A stretch of 64,000 nucleotides of DNA from assembly GCA_033296885.1 (NCBI GenBank), contig MU863933.1:1-64000 (forward strand), in the 5' to 3' direction. Below the pieces are notes generated by a model. The model searched no databases. It saw only the letters and a list, made by a program, of their open reading frames with translations, and was not told the origin of the DNA. Both the position numbers and the translations under genes were made by a program. Positions 57,723-64,000 of the stretch are shown here, one piece after another. Positions within the stretch are counted from its first letter, which is position 1. Each line of letters opens with the position of its first letter. Source of the DNA: Triangularia verruculosa (Eukaryota; Ascomycota; Sordariomycetes; Sordariales; Podosporaceae).

Positions 57723-59519
57723 TGTGTGGGGACCCGGCTCGAGCTCGGGGATGGAACGTCGAGGAAGACGGCAGCCGGAGCTGGGAGGAGAGCAGGGAAT
57801 CGTGATATTAGCGCCCGGGCCGCTTCGAGGGCATGCGTTTGTCTGCTGGTGATGCCGGGCTGTTGGGACTTCGGAAGCAAAGAGTCAGAATGCCTGCGGC
57901 CGGAACCGTCCTGCGGTGCAGAGTCGATGGAACTCGAGATGGATCCGAGAGACGAAGAAGGTACGTCACGGTTGGGCGATGAGCAAAGCGCAAGCAACTG
58001 CGGCCTGTCAAGAGCGAGCGGCAGGGCAGGATCCCCAGAGTCGATCGCGGCCTAGCTGAGGAAGTCTAAACCTAAGCAGACAGGGCTGTCCAGGTCTCGA
58101 CTGGCCAAACACAAAAAAGAGAGGCCGTGCTTCTGGGGAATTAGGAGTTTGGCGTTTCGTTGCTGGGGCCTGCTGAGCGAAAGCGGCCAGTTGACAAGCG
58201 AAAGTCGACAGAGGCGAGCTAACTCCTCTGACACTCTTTCTGGCAAACGGCAACCAGAGCGAGTGGGGTTGACAGGAGCCCGTGGCTTTGGGGAAGGCCG
58301 GTGGACTGTGGGAAGGGCAGGCACGAGAAGCCTGAAGCAGATGGCCGTCGCTTTTTTTTTTTCCTTCCTTCGAACGGGATGGAGGTGGAATTGGGGATCT
58401 GGGAAGTCGAAGGGTGGCTCGGGCTCCTGACTGCTGCTACTACCCCATGTCTGTCTGTGCGCCAAGGGAACTGCCCGCCAGAGCTGCCAGAGCTGGCAGT
58501 TTTTTGTGCTTCTGACTGGTCAGCTGCCGTGGGCCGTCTTTCCATTTCAAAATAGTGGAGCATCAGAAGCTCATGGATCACCTCACCATCTCGATTCGCG
58601 ATTGTTCCCATCGAGAATGACGGCAAGGATGAAGCTCGACAACCCTTGTCTTGTGCATCACAGGCCAACCTCACCCCCCCAACAGACGCTCTGCCCTATC
58701 GCTTGTGAGCACGTCAACCCTCAACACGGGCTCGAGGCTGCCTTATTCTCTGATATCACAGGTACACAGAGCTCTTTTTGCAAAGACTGGTCTCGGTTTG
58801 ACGCGACCTGTCAGGTCTGATTGGACTTCGGGGCAAGGCCGCATTGTACGTCTGAATGTCTCGAGAAACAAGCACAAGTTCAGTAGCGAGCGTTTGAGAG
58901 GATATCTCGCTTTGAGAGATAACTTATCTCCACAGCCGACGTCAGACACTGAGTTCCCACTATGCCGCCGGAACAAATGTCCGCCAGCTAGGTCTACCAG
59001 CGGCGTGGTCGACATTCAATGCCACAGGCGTAACATCAGTCACTCTATCAGTCTCAGGAGATTCATTTGCATGTGTTCTGCATCCCGGCCTTATCAGACA
59101 CGTAAAGCGTTCCATTACGAACATGGCAAACGCTGTTTTGCGGCCCGACTTGCTGTGTAACTTGCAGCAGCGTTGCGTATAGTAGCTATCTAGCAGATTC
59201 ATATGCCTATCCCTTCGTATCATTTGTCACGAATCACACATTCCAACCTTGTGTTGAGTTTGAACACGACACCGATACTCAAAGGTCAAAAGTAATGATG
59301 TACGTACCTGCCTAAGGTAGTAATGCGACAGCGAAGTGGCCGTTGATAACCGTCGTTCTCTCAACCTGGTTACCTTTACATCCACCTCACAACATAACTG
59401 CTCCACTTTCCGTTGAGCCTCAACCTTGTTACCCAACATTTGTGAGCCTCCACCAAGAGAAGGTTGCCGCCATACAAAAAGCCCACAACTCAGGCGCCTT
59501 TGCACAAAAAACATCAGAT
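57723..59519. other. Intergenic region, Btz-protein 5' side to tRNA-Leu
   Basis: About 1.8 kb. The left part should hold the promoter and 5' leader of the minus-strand Btz-protein gene. Several overlapping open frames on both strands (57588-58674) show no domain features. Nothing else was recognised before the tRNA gene. Confidence 0.5.
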
Positions 59520-59642
59520 GGTGAGGTGGCCGAGCGGTCTAAGGCGCCAGGTTCAGGTCCACCTGAATTCCACTTGAACCCTTTCGAGGGTCCATTTCTC
59601 CTGGTCTCGCAAGAGGCGTGGGTTCGAATCCCACCCTCATCA
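59520..59642 (+). tRNA. tRNA-Leu(CAG): tRNA-Leu(CAG) with a 41-nt intron
   Basis: The acceptor stem GGTGAGG (59520-59526) pairs with CCTCATC (59635-59641, one G-U pair), with discriminator A at 59642. The A box TGGCCGAGCGG (59527-59537) and B box GGTTCGAATCC (59621-59631) match RNA polymerase III consensus. The anticodon stem CCAGG (59547-59551) pairs with CCTGG (59600-59604). The loop TTCAGG gives anticodon CAG (59554-59556), which reads CUG leucine codons. A long variable arm (TCTCGCAAGA) is typical of tRNA-Leu. The intron begins one base 3' of the anticodon (59558-59598). The intron CCTGAA pairs with TTCAGG around the anticodon, as expected for the tRNA endonuclease substrate. Confidence 0.95.
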
Positions 59643-60426
59643 CTCTATCTTGCTTTTTCTTGCAAGTCTTTTCTTCCTCAACCGTATGGTGGGATATTCT
59701 TTTTGTGTTTGCTGCCGCTCATAAAAAGCTAAAAGGGAAAAAGCAAATGATATATATCGACTGCTCTGTAGTAGGGTTTTTATGGACAATATTTTGAGAT
59801 CTTGAAACACACAAGTCACCTCAGATGCTATCCCACTTTTGGCAAATGCTACTTATCCTCTCGGAAGGTAGTTAGTACAGTTCTTCAATGAAAGTCCATA
59901 ACAACATTAGAAGCATTCAAATCATCCCTTTTCGCTCTTTTTATTGTTGAAGTTATGTTCTTATTTTGAGCATCGTCGACCGAGACTCTGACTGCGTGTT
60001 AGTGACTTGTAGACTAGAGATTAGCATTCTCTGTGATATGATTGGCCAATTTCTGCTGCGACACTGCCGTGGGGCCATGATGTAAGTACCCAATACGGAC
60101 TAGAGTGGTTGGCTTGAGTATTTCTACCAAAGAAGAACGCGATGGTTTTTCCACAGAGAGCACTACAATAGGAAGTCGGCCTGAGACCATTGCAAAGGAA
60201 AGTGCCTCTGTCGTCTAGTTCTGATGGGTGGTAGTTGAAAAGCAACGCTGTAGACTTCCTACCCCGGATTTTAGCACGGTTCCGCTATCGGAAGACCCCT
60301 GAAACGGGCCACCGACTGCCGTGGCGGATGGCGCAACCGGCAAAGATTGGACGGCCATAAATATTTTTCTTTCCCCTCGAAACACCCCGCCGAGTTGGAC
60401 GAACTTGGCGAACCAGACCGTAAACC
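59643..60426. other. Intergenic region upstream of aconitase
   Basis: About 780 nt between the tRNA terminator and the aconitase start codon. It should include the aconitase promoter and 5' UTR. It is AT-rich on the left. No other gene was recognised. Confidence 0.6.
59654..59658 (+). terminator. RNA polymerase III T5 terminator
   Basis: A run of five T occurs 12 nt after the tRNA end, the standard RNA polymerase III termination signal. Confidence 0.7.
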
Positions 60427-62906
60427 ATGAGGCCAATTGACGTTGCCAGCCGCTCGGGCGTTGCCCTGAGAGTATGTTTTGTCTTGTATGGCAAAAGAAA
60501 AGAGACTCGCCGCTAACACATGTGACATAATCGCAGAGGGCCTTCCAAGCACAGCAGCTTCACCGAGTAGCGGGCTCGAGACAGTACTCCAATGTCACCT
60601 CCCTCCCACCAACATACGAGAAGCTGCACAACAAGTACTCGGAGGTCCGCAGAGTGCTGGGCGCTCAGCGGCTGACGCTGGCTGAAAAAATCCTCTACAG
60701 CCATCTTGACAACGTCGAAGAGTCACTCCTCAACAACACCAACAATGGCCGCGATATCAGAGGCAAGGCCAACCTCAAGCTCAAGCCCGACAGAGTCAAC
60801 ATGCAGGATGCCTCGGCCCAGATGGCTCTCTTGCAGTTCATGTCGTGCAACCTCCCCCAGACCGCCATTCCCGCGAGTATTCACTGCGACCATTTGATCG
60901 TGGGCAGCAAGGGCGCCGAGGACGACTTGCAGGCCGGCATCCAGACCAACCATGAGGTCTTCGATTTCCTCGAGTCGGCTGCTAAGAAGTACGGATTGGA
61001 CTTTTGGGCCCCAGGTGCCGGTATCATTCACCAGACCGTCTTGGAGAACTACGCCGTCCCCGGTTTGATGATGCTGGGTACTGATTCGCACAGCCCTAAC
61101 GCTGGTGGCTTGTCTACCATTACCATTGGTGTTGGTGGCGCTGACGCCGTCGAGGCTCTCGTTGGTGCGCCATGGGAACTCAAGGCTCCTAAGGTTTTGG
61201 GTGTCAGACTTACCGGCAAGCTCAGCAACTGGGCTTCCCCCAAGGATCTTATTCTGCACCTGGCTGGCCTGTTGACGGTCCGTGGCGGTACTGGATACAT
61301 TGTCGAGTACTCGGGTCCTGGTGTCGAGACCTTGAGCTGCACCGGTATGGCTACCATTTGCAACATGGGCGCCGAGATAGGTGCCACCACCTCCATCTTC
61401 CCTTACACAGAGGCCTCGGCCAGATATCTCGAAGCTACCCGCAGAGGACAGGCTGTCAAGAACGCTGCTGCCTTCCAAAGCTTCCCTGGCGTGGGCGCCT
61501 CTGAGGATGCCTACTTCAAGTTCAAGGCGGATGAGGGTGCGCAGTACGACGAGCTCATCGAAATTGACCTCTCCAAGCTTGAGCCTCATATCAACGGCCC
61601 CCATACTCCTGACCTTTCCACTCCTCTGTCCCAGTTCAAGGCGACAGTCCAGGAGCAGAAGTGGCCTGAAAAGCTTTCCGCCAGTCTCATTGGCAGCTGC
61701 ACCAACAGCTCGTATGAGGACATGACCCGTGTCGAAAGCATTGTGAGGGCTGCTGAGGAGGCCGGATTGAAGCCCAAGGCCGATTTCTATGTTACCCCTG
61801 GCAGTGAACAAATTCGCGCCACCCTTGAAAGAGATGGCACTCTTCAGACCTTCGAGAAGGCTGGCGGCATTTTGCTTTCCAACGCCTGCGGCCCCTGCAT
61901 TGGTCAATGGAAGCGTCAGGATGGCGTTGAGAAGGGCACTGTCAACGCCATTCTCACCTCTTACAACCGCAATTTCCGCGGTCGTAACGACGGCAACCTT
62001 GAGACGATGAACTTCCTCGCCTCCCCCGAAATCGTGACCGCCATGGCCTACGCCGGTTCCACCACTTTCAACCCCGTTACCGACTCGCTTACCACTCCCG
62101 ATGGCAAGGAGTTCAAGTTCCCCGCTCCTCACGGTCTCGAGGGCCCCAAGACACCCTTCGATATTGGCAAGGACGTCTTCAAGGTCGCCTCTCAGCCCCC
62201 GAACCCCAACGAACAGGTCGCCATCGCTCCAACTTCAGAGCGTCTCGCCTTGCTCGAGCCGTTTGAGCCCTTCCCCGAGTCCGACCTTTCCGGTCTCAAG
62301 GTCTTGGTCAAGGTATCAGGCAAGTGCACCACCGACACCATCTCGGCCGCCGGCCCTTGGCTCAAGTACAAGGGCCACCTGCCCAACATCTCGGCCAACA
62401 CGCTCAACACGGCCGTCAACGCCGAGACGGGCGAGGTCAACGTCGCCTACGACCTCGACGGGTCCAAGCACACCATCCCCGAGCTGGCCAAGCTCTGGAA
62501 GGAGCGCAACCAGCCCTGGCTCGTCGTCGCCGAGCACAACTACGGCGAGGGTTCGGCTCGCGAGCACGCCGCTCTCCAGCCCCGCTACCTCGGCGCCCGC
62601 ATCATCGTGTGCAAGTCGTTTGCCCGCATTCACGAGACCAACCTCAAGAAGCAGGGCGTCGTCCCATTGACTTTTGTCAACGAGCAGGACTACGACAAGA
62701 TCGTTGCCGGTGATGAGGTCGCCACTGTCGGCTTGTACGAGATGCTCCAGAATGGCGGGCAGGGCGAGGTCCAGCTCAAGGTCACCAAGAGGGGCAACGG
62801 GGAGGAGATTTTGATTCCCGTCAAGCACCAGGTCAGCAAGGACCAAGCGGGTTTCATTTTGGCGGGCAGCGCGTTGAACTTGTTGAGCAAGAGTGTCTCT
62901 GTTTAA
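60427..62906 (+). CDS. aco2: Mitochondrial aconitase, Aco2 type
   Basis: Exon 1 is 60427-60471, the intron 60472-60536 (GTATGT...GCAG) and exon 2 60537-62906, giving 804 residues. The N-terminus MRPIDVASRSGVALRRAF with further Arg/Ser and a QYS end is a mitochondrial presequence. The aconitase core begins at RLTLAEKILYSHLD. Iron-sulphur ligands are in GSCTNSS and NACGPCIG (three Cys in total). DSHSPNAGGL, GGTGYIVEY and NYGEGSAREHAAL are active-site segments. Residue choices such as DRVNMQDASAQMALLQF and CDHLIVGSKGAEDDLQ follow the Aco2 branch, rather than the main Aco1 branch with DRVACQDATAQM. In budding yeast Aco2 mainly serves as homocitrate dehydratase in lysine synthesis; transfer of that role here is inference. 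TCA-cycle aconitase activity remains possible. Confidence 0.9.
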
Positions 62907-64000
62907 ACGTGGGGTGGACTTTTTTTGAAAGGGGAAGGAGGTGGGGGGGGGGTCGGAAATGATTATGAAAAGCAAAGCGAGCGAGTAACAAGCATATTTC
63001 TTCTTTTTGTTTGTTGCATGGATTGGTGATAGGTCGATTCAAAAATTTCGGTTTGGGAGGATCTGGCATCAAGAATTGAAGGAGTGGGGGGTGGGCGGCG
63101 AATATACGGTCTTTGGTTTTATTAGATTGATAAAAACGGGTGTTTTCGGTGTTGGTTTTTTATGTATATATAATACCAACGCGTTTGTTTGTATATTGAA
63201 TCGAAGAACATACAGAAATGACCTTTTGTTCTCTGCCATTGTGAGGATGTGCCGAGTTATCACCACTGTCGTCGTTTGTTTTGCTTAGAGGGATGTGGTT
63301 CAGCTCAGCCTTGTTGATGAAATGGAGTGGTGCGACTCGATGTTCGGTAAGGTGTCGGATTCTCTTTCCATGAAAAAAACGTCGGTCTAGGTTGATTGAC
63401 TCCATCCTGTAAAATCCGAAGCACAGTGTGTGTGCGATACACAATCGGCAGCCCCTCTTCTTTCCATCTGTCCACACTGTGTGCTACTAGTGGTGCTATA
63501 TTTACCTAGATCCATACCTAACTAGTCTGGCCCAAAGTACTAGGATATGGCCTCTTACACTTTCATGCATCTCTCGAATCCATAGCTTGCTCCCCTGTTG
63601 GTTGTAGTCGCGGGAGCAAGTTAGGCTGCCACGTTATTACTTTCTTTCATTCGTCGGGCAGCTCAGCCTTGTTTTTTATAAAATTTGTATTTTCATTTTT
63701 TCCCCGACCCTAGCCTTGTTTCATTGCCACTACTCGCTATGCTCCCTAATGCCTTGTTCCTTCTTCAACCCCATCGCCGCCATAGGCTGCTTAGCAGCAG
63801 CCGGATAGCAGACAAAAAAAAGAAAGAAAGAAAAAGGAATAACGCAATTACTAGACGCCCTTCCAATGCCCCGCGATGCTTGAAAAATAGATGATGAGAA
63901 GGAACTCCCGTACTCCTATAGTGAAACCCAATCGTGTGTTGCCGGTCTCCCTTGTGTAAAAAAAGAATTCGCCTCGAACGAGCATTTGTACGGCACCCCG
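62907..64000. other. 3' flank of aconitase to window end
   Basis: About 1.1 kb with no convincing gene. It contains a G-rich run (62941-62952) directly after the aconitase gene, AT-rich 3' flank and, towards the end, T-rich and AAAG-repeat sequence (63812-63836). A short plus-strand frame (63685-63894) is low complexity and not supported. Confidence 0.5.

Noticed and set aside
60723..62132. 469-codon open frame antisense to aconitase
   Set aside because: Antisense shadow produced by the strong codon bias of the aconitase gene. The product has no domain.

Overview
The window looks like nuclear DNA of a filamentous ascomycete (Pezizomycotina), most likely a sordariomycete close to the Sordariales. 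The reasons are many short GT-AG introns (about 50-130 nt), a class III chitin synthase, a GRGGAGN-repeat protein, a PB1/ZZ/FW-domain NBR1 and long disordered proteins of Pezizomycotina type. No virus, rRNA, CRISPR array, intact transposon or toxin gene was seen. Spliced models were built by hand: each was checked for GT/AG borders, frame and continuity of the protein family. The taxonomic placement is inference.

Layout, left to right. (1) 0.3-4.2 kb: a NASP/Sim3/Hif1 histone chaperone (minus) and a divergently transcribed, extremely intron-dense phosphopantothenoylcysteine decarboxylase (plus). (2) 4.9-10 kb: a large PNUTS/Ppn1-like PP1-targeting protein (minus). (3) 12.4-15 kb: the SM protein Sly1 (plus). 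(4) 17.4-20.7 kb: class III chitin synthase (plus). (5) 20.7-27.9 kb: a gene-poor stretch that holds only a small GRGGAGN-repeat (Par32-like) gene and two decayed minisatellite arrays of one family. (6) 27.9-29.3 kb: Arp1 of dynactin (minus). (7) 31.9-37.4 kb: an 1801-residue mostly disordered protein of unknown function (plus). (8) 38.7-46 kb: RAD52 (minus, with a microsatellite in intron 1), the proteasome tether Sts1/Cut8 (minus) and Nop13 (plus). (9) 46.6-57.7 kb: NBR1 autophagy receptor, a CofD/YvcK-like protein and a Btz-domain (CASC3-like) protein, all minus. (10) 59.5-62.9 kb: an intron-containing tRNA-Leu(CAG) and an Aco2-type mitochondrial aconitase (plus).

The genes do not form a cluster or pathway. 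Most are housekeeping genes with their own promoters: chromatin assembly, coenzyme A synthesis, transcription termination and mRNP biology, ER-Golgi fusion, cell wall, dynein transport, recombination, proteasome localisation, ribosome biogenesis, autophagy and metabolism. I found no convincing new multi-gene system. The most interesting items are the unknown 1801-residue protein, the CofD-like fungal protein, the PPCDC gene with 12 exons in 1.45 kb, the related repeat relics, the tRNA intron hairpin and the MCB-like sites near the chromatin/repair genes.
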